Of a DNA stretch of 64,000 bases, positions 1 through 8,617 are shown piece by piece. The stretch comes from Brucella pseudintermedia (GTDB lineage: Bacteria > Pseudomonadota > Alphaproteobacteria > Rhizobiales > Rhizobiaceae). The notes under the pieces were generated by a model that was not told where the DNA came from, did no database searches, and saw nothing but the letters and a program-made list of their open reading frames with translations. Numbering within the stretch: the stretch's first letter is position 1; the number at the start of each line of letters is the position of its first letter. The position numbers and the translations under genes are program-made. The stretch is taken from assembly GCF_008932435.1 (NCBI RefSeq), contig NZ_WBWE01000002.1:329143-393142 (forward strand), in the 5' to 3' direction.

Positions 1-522
1 AAGCAGGCTGTCAAAAGCCGACCATTCGACCGTCGCACTGTTAGCCCGAACGAGGTAGGCATCGGCAATCCACAACAGCATGGCGTGACGAATAGATGCT
101 GGAAGTGGATTGAAACCTGCATTCATGGTGACCGCTATACGAGCCCCGGGCCGAACAATCGGCCAACGGCTTCCATATGCCGAGGCAATCGACGGCTCGA
201 CACCATCGCTGTTCAAAACATATGCATCAGCGTTTACCGAGTTCTTCGATCCGTCGGGAGCGATATATTCGATCTTATCGACTTCTGATACCGGACCAAC
301 CGAGAGACGAGACATGTCGGAAAAAGCATCGCATGACGCTTCGATCTTTTGCCCCGCGACGACGATCCCGCAATACTTCTCAACAAAGTCAGATGCGGCC
401 GTAATGAGCGATCGGATGTAAACGTCATCATCGTCGTGCATCACATTCAAATGGCGCTTTACATCCTCAAGCGCGATGACATCGCCCGTCGGACCTTGCG
501 CGACCTTATACGGATGCCACAT
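1..522 (-). CDS. Phage head-tail connector protein (gp6-like), partial
   Basis: An open frame starts at ATG 522 and runs 174 codons off the left edge without a stop. The N-terminus reads MWHPYKVAQGPTGDVIALED, followed by a 'VKRHLN' helix and 'DDDDVYIRSLITAASDFVEKY', the usual start of the gp6-like head-tail connector family, which forms the ring below the portal. The start codon overlaps the end of the upstream small gene by 17 bases and has a purine-rich GAAGCGAGG ahead of it. Position after capsid in an HK97-type module agrees. The C-terminus is missing because of the window edge, not because the gene is broken. Confidence 0.85.
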   Translation of the reverse strand, partial: MWHPYKVAQGPTGDVIALEDVKRHLNVMHDDDDVYIRSLITAASDFVEKYCGIVVAGQKIEASCDAFSDMSRLSVGPVSEVDKIEYIAPDGSKNSVNADAYVLNSDGVEPSIASAYGSRWPIVRPGARIAVTMNAGFNPLPASIRHAMLLWIADAYLVRANSATVEWSAFDSLL

Positions 523-721
523 TCGATCGGCCTCGCTTCTCGCGCCTCTCCCCATTGGGAACGGATTTCACAGCACGTTCGACTTCGCCATCATCTGTAG
601 CGGGAATAGCAAAACCAGCGTTGATGAGGCGGATCGCTTCGGCCTCGGCAAAGTCGGCGACGGCGCCAGGTTCGAGCGTGTAGGTCGGCCCTGACAGACT
701 GGTCGTAATAGTAATTTTCAT
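506..721 (-). CDS. Small phage protein of unknown function between capsid and connector
   Basis: This 71-residue protein begins MKITITTSLSGPTYTLEPG and contains 'AEAEAIRLINAGFAIPA', a pattern seen in small proteins that sit between capsid and connector genes in HK97-type phages. I do not recognise a defined domain. I chose ATG 721 rather than the in-frame ATG at 733, because the family pattern starts at MKIT. The C-terminus is basic (GERREKRGRS). It lies downstream of a hairpin that follows the capsid gene, so it may be expressed less than capsid. Confidence 0.7.
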   Translation of the reverse strand: MKITITTSLSGPTYTLEPGAVADFAEAEAIRLINAGFAIPATDDGEVERAVKSVPNGERREKRGRSNVASV

Positions 722-735
722 GAGCGTCCCCAAAA

Positions 736-761
736 AGGAACGGGGCGGATAAACCGCCCCG
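736..761 (-). terminator. Hairpin with T-rich tail after capsid gene
   Basis: Bases 741-748 and 754-761 form a perfect 8-bp stem (CGGGGCGG / CCGCCCCG) with a 5-base loop. On the minus strand it is followed by TTCCTTTTT. It sits 9 bases after the capsid stop codon. It could end most capsid transcripts or simply protect the 3' end, leaving partial read-through into the connector genes. Confidence 0.6.
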
Positions 762-769
762 AAGATTGA

Positions 770-2041
770 TTAGCCGCCAGCTGCAGCGTTTACGAGATGC
801 TTGACCGCAGCGGTATCGCCGAGCTCACCGTCAAAGCGGATGATGCCGGCAATGCCGAGATCCGGCCAGAAGCGCTCGCGAAGAACGCCAATCACCGGAG
901 AACCGACCTTTCGGACAAAGTACTTGCCGAAGTCACCGAACACGATTGGCTTGTTGCCCGCGCCGATGCCAGCCATTGCCTGGTTGATGCTGTATCGATA
1001 GCCAAGCAGGGTGCCGGGCTCGCCCTTCGTGATGTCACCCATCGACCAGATGTAACGACCTTCGTTATCCTTGATCTTACGGACAGAACCAAGGGTAAGA
1101 TCGTTGAACATCCAACGCGTTTTCGGGCTCTGGCGATAAGCTGGGTCGACCGAATGCAGCAGGTCGATCAGTTCGTCAGAAGTGATCGCCGCCGAGGCAG
1201 CCGTTTCCTTGCCAAGCGAAGAGGCGGTGACGAGACCGTTCGGGCTGTCGGTGCCGGTGCCGATGGTCAGCTGCTTGTTTGCAATACGACCAAGGCGCTC
1301 GCCCAGAAGCTGGCCAAGCAGGGCTTCAACGCTGAAAATTGAATCCTGTGCAAGTTCCATGGAGAACTTGACGAACTCAGTGTCGTAAACGAACGCGTCA
1401 AGATTCTTCTGACCGAACGTCACGTCCTTGCCGCCATCGTCGGTCAATGGCGTTCCTTCGGTATGCTTTTCGGCTTCAACTCCGGTATCATCAACGGTCG
1501 GAATGTTGATACGATTACCAGCGGAAGTAACGATCTCGGTCGCGATGTCCTCATCGTACATCGGGCCCCAAGCCTTCATAGACTTGACGATCTCGTTGGC
1601 GAGCTCGACCGGTACGGTGTAACCGCCAGCGGCGTTGGTCGCCGTTACCTGGGTACGGGTCTCGGCGGCGGGCTGAACGCCGCGCTTTAGAACGGTACGC
1701 TCTTCTGCCGACAATTCGCCGATATCGGCATTGTTGGCGAGAAATTTATAGAACACGGAACGATATTCGATTTCGTCGCCGACATCGCTACCGCGACCTT
1801 CGGAATCGGAAATCGGGCGCTGTCGTGCTCGCTCATCTGCTGCGCGCGCTTCAATTTCAGCGAGCGTCTTCTCGCGCTTGATAAGATTTTCGATCTTATC
1901 AAATTCCGTCATGATGCGATCATGGCGTTCGTTCAGTTCATTGGATCGCGCTTCGTCGGTGTTCGACTTGATTTCGTCGAGGGCTTCGCGAGCCTGCGTG
2001 ACCAGACGGCCGCGCTGCTCGTGCAGTTCGGTAAGAGACAT
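770..2041 (-). CDS. Major capsid protein, HK97 family
   Basis: The 423-residue product is the shell protein of the phage head. The first ~75 residues are strongly charged and helical (LHEQRGRLVTQAREALDEI and onwards), matching the scaffolding delta domain that the prohead protease removes in this family. The remainder shows the HK97 fold pattern: 'GGYTVPVELANEIVKSM', 'GRINIP'-like strand, a 'FVKFSMELAQDS' helix, 'LGERLGRIANKQLTIGTG' and a C-terminal 'KYFVRKVGSPVIGVLRERF' strand. The length is typical. It follows the protease gene by 78 bases, and a hairpin follows it, as is common for this highly expressed gene. Confidence 0.95.
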   Translation of the reverse strand: MSLTELHEQRGRLVTQAREALDEIKSNTDEARSNELNERHDRIMTEFDKIENLIKREKTLAEIEARAADERARQRPISDSEGRGSDVGDEIEYRSVFYKFLANNADIGELSAEERTVLKRGVQPAAETRTQVTATNAAGGYTVPVELANEIVKSMKAWGPMYDEDIATEIVTSAGNRINIPTVDDTGVEAEKHTEGTPLTDDGGKDVTFGQKNLDAFVYDTEFVKFSMELAQDSIFSVEALLGQLLGERLGRIANKQLTIGTGTDSPNGLVTASSLGKETAASAAITSDELIDLLHSVDPAYRQSPKTRWMFNDLTLGSVRKIKDNEGRYIWSMGDITKGEPGTLLGYRYSINQAMAGIGAGNKPIVFGDFGKYFVRKVGSPVIGVLRERFWPDLGIAGIIRFDGELGDTAAVKHLVNAAAGG

Positions 2042-2119
2042 TAGATTTTCCTTGAAGATAACGGTTTTGCTCTGGCCTGCTATGCAGACCCTCCGGCATG
2101 CCGGGTAATGGTCACGACA

Positions 2120-2731
2120 TCAGGCGATGCCGCGAATTCGCTGCTCAAAAGAGGCGCGTTTCTCGGCGATACGGCGGGCCGCCGCCATTCGATTTTCATC
2201 TCGGCGCCGCGCTATTGTCGCATCAGCCTCGGCTCGCCACGCATCTAACGAGCGTTTCGCCAGATGAGTGTCTTCGTAAGCGGGGGTGGGAGTGGCAGTG
2301 ACTTCGAAAAGCTCCGCCTCAAGAATGGTGCGATGAGGTATCGCGCCTGTATCATCCCATTCCTGCTTAGTTACCCGCATTCCGAAGGACATGCCCGTGA
2401 TGTCACCGCGCTCTACCAGTTCCCATAGATCGTTACCGTCGGTGGTGTTGGGCACATCGATTTCGACGTGAAGCCCGCGAGTATCTTCCTTCAGCCTCAG
2501 CGTGTTGCTTTTGGTCCGACCCAGCACACGACCTGAATCGTGGTGCAGAAGAGCCAGGATGTCGCCACCGATCGCCCCTGAAAATGCGCCGGGCGCTATT
2601 CGCTCGACAAAATAGTCGCCGATGGTCGTGTTGCTATTCCAGATAACCGCGTATCCGGTCAGCACACGTTTACTGTCGTCTGCACGGGTCTCTACGCCGA
2701 GAGACCCGCTACGTTTTTCAATTTCGGTCAT
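2120..2731 (-). CDS. Prohead protease, HK97 family (peptidase S78)
   Basis: The 203-residue enzyme cleaves the capsid scaffold domain during head maturation. The visible family motifs are 'GYAVIWN' near residue 26, the catalytic histidine region 'LLHHDSGRVLGRT' (His63/64) and the nucleophile in 'GMSFGMRV' (Ser115), followed by 'EAELFEVTATPTPAY' at ~138-151. The C-terminal tail is charged and helical and likely lost on maturation. Its start overlaps the portal stop by ATGA, so the two are translationally coupled. Order portal-protease-capsid is the standard HK97 module. Confidence 0.93.
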   Translation of the reverse strand: MTEIEKRSGSLGVETRADDSKRVLTGYAVIWNSNTTIGDYFVERIAPGAFSGAIGGDILALLHHDSGRVLGRTKSNTLRLKEDTRGLHVEIDVPNTTDGNDLWELVERGDITGMSFGMRVTKQEWDDTGAIPHRTILEAELFEVTATPTPAYEDTHLAKRSLDAWRAEADATIARRRDENRMAAARRIAEKRASFEQRIRGIA

Positions 2732-3990
2732 GCTGCAGCATTTTCCTCAACAGAATTGTCGTTGGCAGGGGGTTGAGCGATCGCCGGTTGCGTCCCCAAC
2801 GGAACGGTGGCACCCTGAATATGAAGCTGATCCGCCGCCCCGCCCTTGGCTGGCAAGTTTTCCAGAGAACGCACTTCATCTGGTGTCCGGATACCGTTTT
2901 GGATTGCCACCCCATAACCGTCCATGCGGCTCTTGAAGTCACCACGGAGAAGCCCGTCCAGATTGTGACGGATGTAACGCGTACCACCCGCGACCTCGAA
3001 TATCTTCAGGTTCATCTCGTCTTCGAGAGCCTTGGCCCATTGCATGATCAGGTGCTTGACGAGATGCAGATCCTGCTGTTCCGCATTCGAAAAACTAGCA
3101 TGCGTAAGATCCTGCAAGAATACAGGTGGAAGTTGCCAAGTGCGGGCGATTTCTTCGACCTGAAAGCGGCGCGCGTCGATCATCTGGCCCTTGGCGGGGT
3201 CATAGCCAACCTGGGTCAACTTGTGGCCAGGCGGCATTGGAAAGATCGGCTTTTCGCTCTTTCGGGCTTCGTCAATTGCGCGATGAATATCGCCCATCGC
3301 CCGTTGCATGGCCGCCCCGCCTTGCGGCAGAGGGCCTTCTAGAGCTAGAGGAGGAACGCCGCCGCCGGCGAAGAAGTTCGACCCGTAGTCATTCATGGCG
3401 ATGGCAAGCTGAATCGCCTTGGCTGCCTGAGCGATAGGGCCGAAATGTCGAATTCCATCGGCCCGCAACATGAACGGCACGTCTATGACGTCGGCGGCTG
3501 GATATTCCTTGTTGTCAAATCGATAGACAACAGCCAGACCTTTTCGCTTGACGGTGGTTTTGGTCGGGTCCATCGGCCACAAAGCCAAAACTTCTTTTCC
3601 CGATCGCTCGATCCAAGCCAGACCACGGCCGCCGGTAAAAACTTGCTGCCAAAAGTACTGCCAGAACTTGAAAGCGCCCATATCCGAGTTGGGGGCTGTG
3701 TTCACAACGGTCTCAAGCTTTCCGCCCAGGCGTTTAGAACCGCCTTTGCCATCACGATAAGCGTGACGAGGCAAAGCGGCCATCGTACGGGATAGAAACG
3801 AAACCGCAGCAAGAACCGCAGGAACGGTCAAGGCGCTTTCGATCGTGACAGATGGAAGGTTTACTGGTTGGACGCCAAAGTAAGCCAGGAAATTTTCAGC
3901 GCTAACCGGTACACCCGCGTTTTCAGGGCTGGCGCGCTGCTCGATATCGGCTTCTCGTCGCGAACGCGAGAACCGCTGAAGTATCCTCAT
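2728..3990 (-). CDS. Phage portal protein, HK97 family
   Basis: The 420-residue product forms the dodecameric ring through which DNA enters the head. Family signals are 'ALTVPAVLAAVSFLSRTMAA' near residues 52-71, the 'LPRHAYR' strand, 'RADGIRHFGPIAQAAKAI' in the middle and 'RFQVEEIARTWQLPPVFL' with 'SFSNAEQQDLHLVKHLI' near 290-330, the conserved clip/stem region. Length fits the family. It overlaps terminase upstream and protease downstream by four bases each. The N-terminal ~25 residues are basic and probably disordered. Confidence 0.94.
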   Translation of the reverse strand: MRILQRFSRSRREADIEQRASPENAGVPVSAENFLAYFGVQPVNLPSVTIESALTVPAVLAAVSFLSRTMAALPRHAYRDGKGGSKRLGGKLETVVNTAPNSDMGAFKFWQYFWQQVFTGGRGLAWIERSGKEVLALWPMDPTKTTVKRKGLAVVYRFDNKEYPAADVIDVPFMLRADGIRHFGPIAQAAKAIQLAIAMNDYGSNFFAGGGVPPLALEGPLPQGGAAMQRAMGDIHRAIDEARKSEKPIFPMPPGHKLTQVGYDPAKGQMIDARRFQVEEIARTWQLPPVFLQDLTHASFSNAEQQDLHLVKHLIMQWAKALEDEMNLKIFEVAGGTRYIRHNLDGLLRGDFKSRMDGYGVAIQNGIRTPDEVRSLENLPAKGGAADQLHIQGATVPLGTQPAIAQPPANDNSVEENAAA

Positions 3991-5861
3991 GAGGCTGCTT
4001 TCGTTAGAGTAAATTCCGGGTCATCCCAAGGCGACAGCGAGGTCGTGACCACGACAGGTGTATCGGCTGCAAAACCCGTAACCATGGCCAGAGCCACGGC
4101 AGCATCGATGCGCACCGATGCTTTGGTTTTCACGAACCATCGATTGTCGAGCGGATCGCGATCGAAGGTGGCGCCCATCAGGGCGGTCATGAGCACTGGA
4201 TTACGCCGAACCCTGACGCGACCATCGATAATGGCGTTCTCAAGCTCCGTGACAGATCCTGGCATCCACATGCCTCTAGGCTCGGGTAAACCGGCTGCTT
4301 TCGCCGCTTCGATCTTCTTTTCGCTGGCTTTCGCGCGAACTTTGCCGCCCTGTGGATGCGGGATGTGCTCGACTTCAACGCCGATTGCGTCCAGTTCCTC
4401 GCGGAACTTGTCATAAGCGTATCGGTCGTATGCGATGCCCTCTATGTCAAATTCCTGCGACAATTGCGCGACCCGCTGCGCGACGAAGTCGAACCTAATT
4501 CGCTTTCCAGGTGAGGCGTTCAGAAACCCCTGTTCCACCCACACGTCATACGGCGCCTTGTCGGCTAGGGCTCTGGCTTTCAGCGTTTCCGCTGGTGTCC
4601 ATGCTTCGATCCATGCATCGAAGGTGGGAAGTTCGATTGTGCTGCCGTCTTCACGCTCCATGGTCTTAGTGCCAGTTTTCACAGCGCAGGCAAGGGCCGT
4701 CATATCGCGCGCGGCGGACAAGTCGACGGAAAGGAACAACTGCTTACCGCGATGCTCTTCAATCGGGTCTAAGTCATCCATAACGGCTTCAACAGTATCG
4801 CGTGGCATCCAAGCCTTGTCGGCAGAGGTCCAGACGCAAAAATGCAGCCGAAGAATGCCGTTCAGTTTGCCCGGTATCTGCTTGGCCTGGTCAACTACAC
4901 CAGCCAGATACTTCTCGGTCAAAATCACACCAAGAAGCGGATTAGCCTTCTTCCAGCAAGACTGATCTTCGAGCGGGTCGTCACCCTTGTCCAGAGCGCA
5001 GACATAGGCGAATGTCGTGTCGTCGATCACCTCACCGACATAACTGAAGTCGTCATCAGGCGTTTTCGTGCCAGCCGCTACCCGAACCGCGTGCTCATGT
5101 TCCTCCCAGCAAACGCTATTTCGGTCACTGCCCGAATTCGTGATCATGAAAAGCAGCGGCTGCTGTCGAAATTTGAAACCGCGCTCAAGCATTTCCATGA
5201 CCGATCGGTCTGGATGCTCGTGCACCTCGTCGCACAAAGCGTAGTGCGGTCTGGGGCCACTGCCGGTTTTGCCTGCATCCTTGGAAATCGGGCGAAAAAA
5301 TGCCTTTTTCTCAAGAAAGGCGATATTGAACTCGCGTCCAATGCCGCCGCTGAAGGTTATGCGTTTTGACAGTTTTGGAGCTGCCCTTGCCATTTTAACG
5401 GCATCCTGAAACAGGATCTGGGCCTGCTCCTTTTTCGCGCCGGCTGCATAAATTTGCGCGCCCGCCTCGCCGTCTGACATCAGCCCATAGAGGCCGAGGC
5501 CACCTGCAAAGGGTGACTTGCCGTTACCTTTGCCTTCCTCGATATAGACACGGCGAAAACGACGATTGCCGTCTGAATCCACCCAACCGAAGATCGAGCC
5601 CAGCTTGAAAGCCTGTGAGGCATGCAGCTTGAACGGCTTACCGTCGAACTGACCGTCGTTCAGCTTCAGTCGCTCTTCGAAGAACCGCATCGCACGATTG
5701 GCTTTAGCGTCATCCCAAAAATAACCGCGTTCATGTGCTTGTGCCAGATCGTCGAAATGGCGTTGGCAGGCGTTCCGAACATGCGGCCCCGCAACTTCAA
5801 CACCATCGAGCACGGCGCGCGCGTAAGCATTCACGCGATCAAGCGCCGGCGTCTTAGTCAT
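3987..5861 (-). CDS. Terminase large subunit
   Basis: The 624-residue packaging motor couples ATP hydrolysis to DNA translocation and cuts concatemers. The ATPase domain shows a Walker A-type loop 'EGKGNGKS' at ~109-116 and Walker B 'ALCDE' at ~208-212 followed by 'VHEHPD'. The nuclease domain begins with 'FLSVDLSAARDMTALA' around Asp380 and ends with the conserved 'RIDAAVALAMVTG' near 600. Length is usual for the HK97-type subgroup. It overlaps the small subunit gene by 8 bases and the portal gene by 4, forming one packaging operon. Confidence 0.95.
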   Translation of the reverse strand: MTKTPALDRVNAYARAVLDGVEVAGPHVRNACQRHFDDLAQAHERGYFWDDAKANRAMRFFEERLKLNDGQFDGKPFKLHASQAFKLGSIFGWVDSDGNRRFRRVYIEEGKGNGKSPFAGGLGLYGLMSDGEAGAQIYAAGAKKEQAQILFQDAVKMARAAPKLSKRITFSGGIGREFNIAFLEKKAFFRPISKDAGKTGSGPRPHYALCDEVHEHPDRSVMEMLERGFKFRQQPLLFMITNSGSDRNSVCWEEHEHAVRVAAGTKTPDDDFSYVGEVIDDTTFAYVCALDKGDDPLEDQSCWKKANPLLGVILTEKYLAGVVDQAKQIPGKLNGILRLHFCVWTSADKAWMPRDTVEAVMDDLDPIEEHRGKQLFLSVDLSAARDMTALACAVKTGTKTMEREDGSTIELPTFDAWIEAWTPAETLKARALADKAPYDVWVEQGFLNASPGKRIRFDFVAQRVAQLSQEFDIEGIAYDRYAYDKFREELDAIGVEVEHIPHPQGGKVRAKASEKKIEAAKAAGLPEPRGMWMPGSVTELENAIIDGRVRVRRNPVLMTALMGATFDRDPLDNRWFVKTKASVRIDAAVALAMVTGFAADTPVVVTTSLSPWDDPEFTLTKAAS

Positions 5862-6231
5862 CTACCAAATCATCCTTTTCCTCGCCGCTATCTGGCATGG
5901 AGACCTTAGTTGCATCGGATGGCGTAGCGCCCATTTGACCGAGACACTGCCGCAGGAGGTTCAACGCTTGCACGCCGACTTCCTCATTCGCGATAACGCG
6001 CGTTCGGATCGTAGTGGCGATTTCGAGAAGCGATCTATGTGAGCCATTCAGCCAAGGCAGTTCCTTCGCAAACAAGTTCCAGACTTTGGCCTGCTCGGCA
6101 TTCATCCATTTCGGCGCCCTACCGATATCGGTCGCCGCTTTCGGTTCTTTCCGTCCCTTGAAGCGGGTCGGGTGCGTAACGTTTCTCCCCTCCGCCTCCG
6201 CCTTGGCGAGGGGATTTCTAGGTCTAGCCAT
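5854..6231 (-). CDS. Terminase small subunit, P27-like
   Basis: The 125-residue product should recognise the phage DNA end and hand it to the large subunit. It begins MARPRNPLAKAEAEG, typical of P27-type small subunits, and has a central 'WMNAEQAKVWNLFAKELPWL' stretch with a helical remainder. The C-terminus is acidic (GEEKDDLVDD). A good Shine-Dalgarno GAGGA precedes ATG 6231. It lies directly upstream of and overlaps the large subunit, which supports the call more strongly than the sequence alone. Confidence 0.85.
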   Translation of the reverse strand: MARPRNPLAKAEAEGRNVTHPTRFKGRKEPKAATDIGRAPKWMNAEQAKVWNLFAKELPWLNGSHRSLLEIATTIRTRVIANEEVGVQALNLLRQCLGQMGATPSDATKVSMPDSGEEKDDLVDD

Positions 6232-6350
6232 GAAATCCTCATCTCAACATCTGAATTGGTTGCGTGTGTGCTGTCGCCCATCGCCGGTTCCCCGCTGTCG
6301 ACGATCGGAGAGACCGAGATAGCCCCCGGGGGCGTGTCTTTTCGGTCACA

Positions 6351-6656
6351 TCACCCGATGGGCCACCCTTCGGCGTCGAATCTGATGACAGTCTGACCAA
6401 GGTCTTCGCGCTGGGCGTCGCGGTCGTGATGCTCCTTGCAAAGTGACACGAAAGGTCCGGTCCAGAAGCGCTTCTCATCGCCCTTGTGCCCACCGTCACC
6501 GTGATGCACGACTGTGGCGGGTTCTACGATCTCCGATTGCAGGCAGTATTCGCAGAGAGGCTGCATTCGAAGCTGGGCTTCGCGGATGCGTCTCCACTTG
6601 GCTGACTTATAAAGCGCGCGGTATTTCTTCGCCTCAGCGCTGCGTGGGTCGGTCAT
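6351..6656 (-). CDS. Phage HNH endonuclease
   Basis: The 101-residue product carries the HNH/zinc pattern 'CEYCL', then 'VVHHGDGG', and a C-terminal 'SLCKEHHDRD', which together give the paired cysteines and catalytic histidines of HNH nucleases found next to terminase. In several HK97-type phages this protein assists terminase in DNA cleavage. I chose ATG 6656 because it overlaps the preceding gene's stop as ATGA. A longer in-frame start at 6716 would add 20 residues without homology. The next 119 bases up to the small terminase carry no gene. Confidence 0.9.
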   Translation of the reverse strand: MTDPRSAEAKKYRALYKSAKWRRIREAQLRMQPLCEYCLQSEIVEPATVVHHGDGGHKGDEKRFWTGPFVSLCKEHHDRDAQREDLGQTVIRFDAEGWPIG

Positions 6657-6919
6657 TGTGCCGAGCCAAACGTGGGCGGCGCTGGCCGGGGAAGATGGCC
6701 ACCGAACTCTGCCCATTGCGAAAGGTCATTGATACCACCTTTGCGCGGGCCGAGACGTGCGAAGGAAATCTCGCGCTGAAGTCGACACAAGCCCTTAAGC
6801 CTGAATTGCCTGTCAGCTTCCTGCTCATCCGCCGTGGCTATCCGCGGCATCGTCAGTTTGTTTCGCTTGAACGCGGACTCGAGCCTGCGCTGCAGATCAT
6901 CCAAACGTGGGTCAGTCAT
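6653..6919 (-). CDS. Phage protein of unknown function upstream of HNH gene
   Basis: This 88-residue protein begins MTDPRLDDLQRRLESAFKRN and is charged and probably helical at the N-terminus. I recognise no domain. Its stop overlaps the HNH start by ATGA, so it is very likely translated and coupled to HNH. It is the first gene after the structured non-coding stretch, so it should be the first gene of the packaging transcript. Confidence 0.6.
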   Translation of the reverse strand: MTDPRLDDLQRRLESAFKRNKLTMPRIATADEQEADRQFRLKGLCRLQREISFARLGPRKGGINDLSQWAEFGGHLPRPAPPTFGSAQ

Positions 6920-6996
6920 GTATCACCTCATGAATTGGGCAGCCGACGCGGTTCATCAATCCGTTCGGCTGTATGCGGGCCCATGCCCTTGAAGAT

Positions 6997-7102
6997 TGGT
7001 TGCAGGGGTCGGACTTGCACCGACGATCTCAAGGGTGCTGAAACTGTGTGGGCTTGTTTTGCCACGCTATCCAACTGGCGTGCGGTCCGTGGCGCGACCA
7101 CG
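6997..7102 (-). ncRNA. tRNA-like element, degenerate
   Basis: Read on the minus strand, 7024-7008 forms a perfect T-arm: stem GTCGG/CCGAC with 7-base loop TGCAAGT. It is followed by CCCTGCA, a discriminator A and an encoded CCA (6999-6997). Upstream, 7082-7063 forms a perfect D-arm (CACGC/GCGTG) with loop CAGTTGGATA, containing the usual AGTTGG. The 5' acceptor strand does not pair with CCCTGCA, and I find no clean anticodon stem. A further 5-bp hairpin occurs at 7088-7102. It therefore looks like a tRNA relic or tRNA mimic rather than a working tRNA. Confidence 0.45.
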
Positions 7103-7118
7103 TAAGAAGAAACCAAAA

Positions 7119-7224
7119 CACCGGGGAGCGCCGGGGACAGCGCTCAACCCGGTGAGGGCTGCTACAACGGGAGGAGAAACCGTCTTCACAGCTACAGCGT
7201 GGGGAAAGGAGCAAACCCACGCTG
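7119..7224. other. Structured non-coding interval with nested hairpins
   Basis: Between the genes ending at 7319 and starting at 6919 there is no convincing gene. The interval holds a nested hairpin (outer stem 7119-7125 with 7148-7154, CACCGGG/CCCGGTG; inner stem 7127-7131 with 7140-7144, AGCGC/GCGCT) and a 9-bp perfect stem 7195-7203 with 7216-7224 (CAGCGTGGG/CCCACGCTG). With the tRNA-like arms and the terminator at 7237-7263, paired elements are spread across about 270 bases. A promoter for the packaging genes should also lie here but I cannot place it. Confidence 0.5.
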
Positions 7225-7236
7225 ATCTGAAATAGA

Positions 7237-7263
7237 AAAAGCCCGGCTTGCGACCGGGCTTTC
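7237..7263 (-). terminator. Terminator after the 7319-8617 gene
   Basis: The hairpin AAAGCCCGG / CCGGGCTTT around a short loop is followed on the minus strand by TTTTCTATTTC. It lies about 55 bases downstream of the stop at 7319 and separates the early/middle genes from the packaging genes. The A/T tracts on both sides allow it to work in both directions. Confidence 0.8.
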
Positions 7264-7318
7264 GTATGTAATTCTCGTCTCCCTGATACGGATGGCAGCG
7301 GGTTTCACGTACACATCA

Positions 7319-8617
7319 CTATGCGGCTCGCTTGTATTGCCGTGCTTCCAATTGCTCGCGGGCACGCTGAACATTCCGAATGGCCTGCTTCGCCTCTTTC
7401 CGCTGGCGCGTTTTTATCTTTTGCCATGCGACACGGAGAGCGCCGATGGACGCATAAACAAGTTCCTTACCGACAGATGATGCTTGGCGATGTTTATAGC
7501 CTCGGGCCTCGCCGATCTCTGTCAGTGTCTTGCCGGCGAGTACCGCATCCTCAAAGGCATCCAGTCCAATGCCGAGAGACGCACGCAATTCCTCCAGAAC
7601 AGGTCGCATATCGATTTTTGCGATCATGACGTTCTCATTGAATTTCACGGAAAACGGGCGTGCTTTGACCTTCGTATCATCATCAGCTTTTACATACTGC
7701 TTCTGTGGATGCGTCCATCCAAGGTCCGACTTGCTGCGTTTGCGAACGCTACCATACTTGATTTCGCCACCGGGAATATCTGTCGTCGGCCAATCATTGG
7801 CTGCCGCTTGGTCGATTTCGTCAGTAGTCATCTTATCGGACGTGAACTCTTTTTCCATGCTGGCATCATATCCATAGTCGATACCTTGCAACGGATTGCT
7901 GGCAATCAGACCACACAACCCGCGATACAGTTCGACAACCTCGATATCGTCATGGCGATGATCGCGGCGAAGTTGCCGCAACAGTTCCCAACCCTGTTGA
8001 GGCTCATTGTCATTGGCCGCAGATTCGAGCAGCTCTGTGTGACGGCTGTTTGCTTTTTCCAGTGCCGCGGTCAGGTCTTCTTCGGCTACAACACGCCGAT
8101 ACCAAGCAATCGCCCGGCCGAGTTCACGTTCTTGCGGTGAATGTTCTTCCTTCATTTTCCCCTCCGTCCAAGTTTTGGCGATGCGCACTTTCTGGCCTGA
8201 AATACTCCGCCAAGCCGCAGTACGCGGGTCAGTTACTGACGACCGGCGCGTCACCTTGCGCGGCTCAGGCATTGGAAGGCCGTGTTCGTCACGGACCAGT
8301 GCGCCGGACTGGTCTCGCAGCCAGCGGGTGCGTGTCCGGTAAGGATTCTGAACCGGTCCGGCTGGAGCCGCAAAAATATTGACCGGTGCCGTGGGGCGCC
8401 CAAAGATTGCGCCCTCTCGGCTTTCCTTTAGAGCGAGATGAGTGTCGTGCGCATCCGTAGCAGCGTTCTCAATTCCCATTTCGCGGCGCAGGTATTGTCG
8501 CTTGGTTGCAGGGTCGCGGCGACCAAGTAGGCCGTTCCGTAGGACAGTCAGCCAATTTACGTATTGGCCCGGCTCAAGCTCGATCATCAGCGAGGCATCG
8601 GCTGACGTGGCGCTCAT
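7319..8617 (-). CDS. Large phage protein of unknown function, possible C-terminal HTH
   Basis: The 432-residue product is not one I recognise. The C-terminal part 'AGKTLTEIGEARGYKHRQAS' followed by 'SVGKELVYASIGALRVAWQ' resembles a helix-turn-helix of the sigma-region-4 type, and the last 40 residues are a very basic helix (KTRQRKEAKQAIRNVQRARE). The central region has a basic 'SVRKRSKSDLGWTHPQKQY' segment. It starts as ATGA over the stop of the upstream gene and ends before a strong terminator, so it is the last gene of the replication block. A late-gene regulator role is possible by position but is only a guess. Confidence 0.7.
   Translation of the reverse strand: MSATSADASLMIELEPGQYVNWLTVLRNGLLGRRDPATKRQYLRREMGIENAATDAHDTHLALKESREGAIFGRPTAPVNIFAAPAGPVQNPYRTRTRWLRDQSGALVRDEHGLPMPEPRKVTRRSSVTDPRTAAWRSISGQKVRIAKTWTEGKMKEEHSPQERELGRAIAWYRRVVAEEDLTAALEKANSRHTELLESAANDNEPQQGWELLRQLRRDHRHDDIEVVELYRGLCGLIASNPLQGIDYGYDASMEKEFTSDKMTTDEIDQAAANDWPTTDIPGGEIKYGSVRKRSKSDLGWTHPQKQYVKADDDTKVKARPFSVKFNENVMIAKIDMRPVLEELRASLGIGLDAFEDAVLAGKTLTEIGEARGYKHRQASSVGKELVYASIGALRVAWQKIKTRQRKEAKQAIRNVQRAREQLEARQYKRAA

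Noticed and set aside
797..1342. Long plus-strand open frame inside the capsid gene
   Set aside because: It lies fully opposite a clear HK97 capsid gene, has no ribosome binding site and no recognisable product; it is the antisense of a GC-rich gene.
7000..7090. A functional tRNA gene on the minus strand
   Set aside because: D- and T-arms are good but the 5' acceptor strand does not pair and no clean anticodon stem exists.
6928..7235. Open frames on both strands (6928-7116 minus, 6996-7235 plus) across the tRNA-like stretch
   Set aside because: Their translations are those of tRNA-like arms and hairpins, with no binding site; the structural reading fits better.
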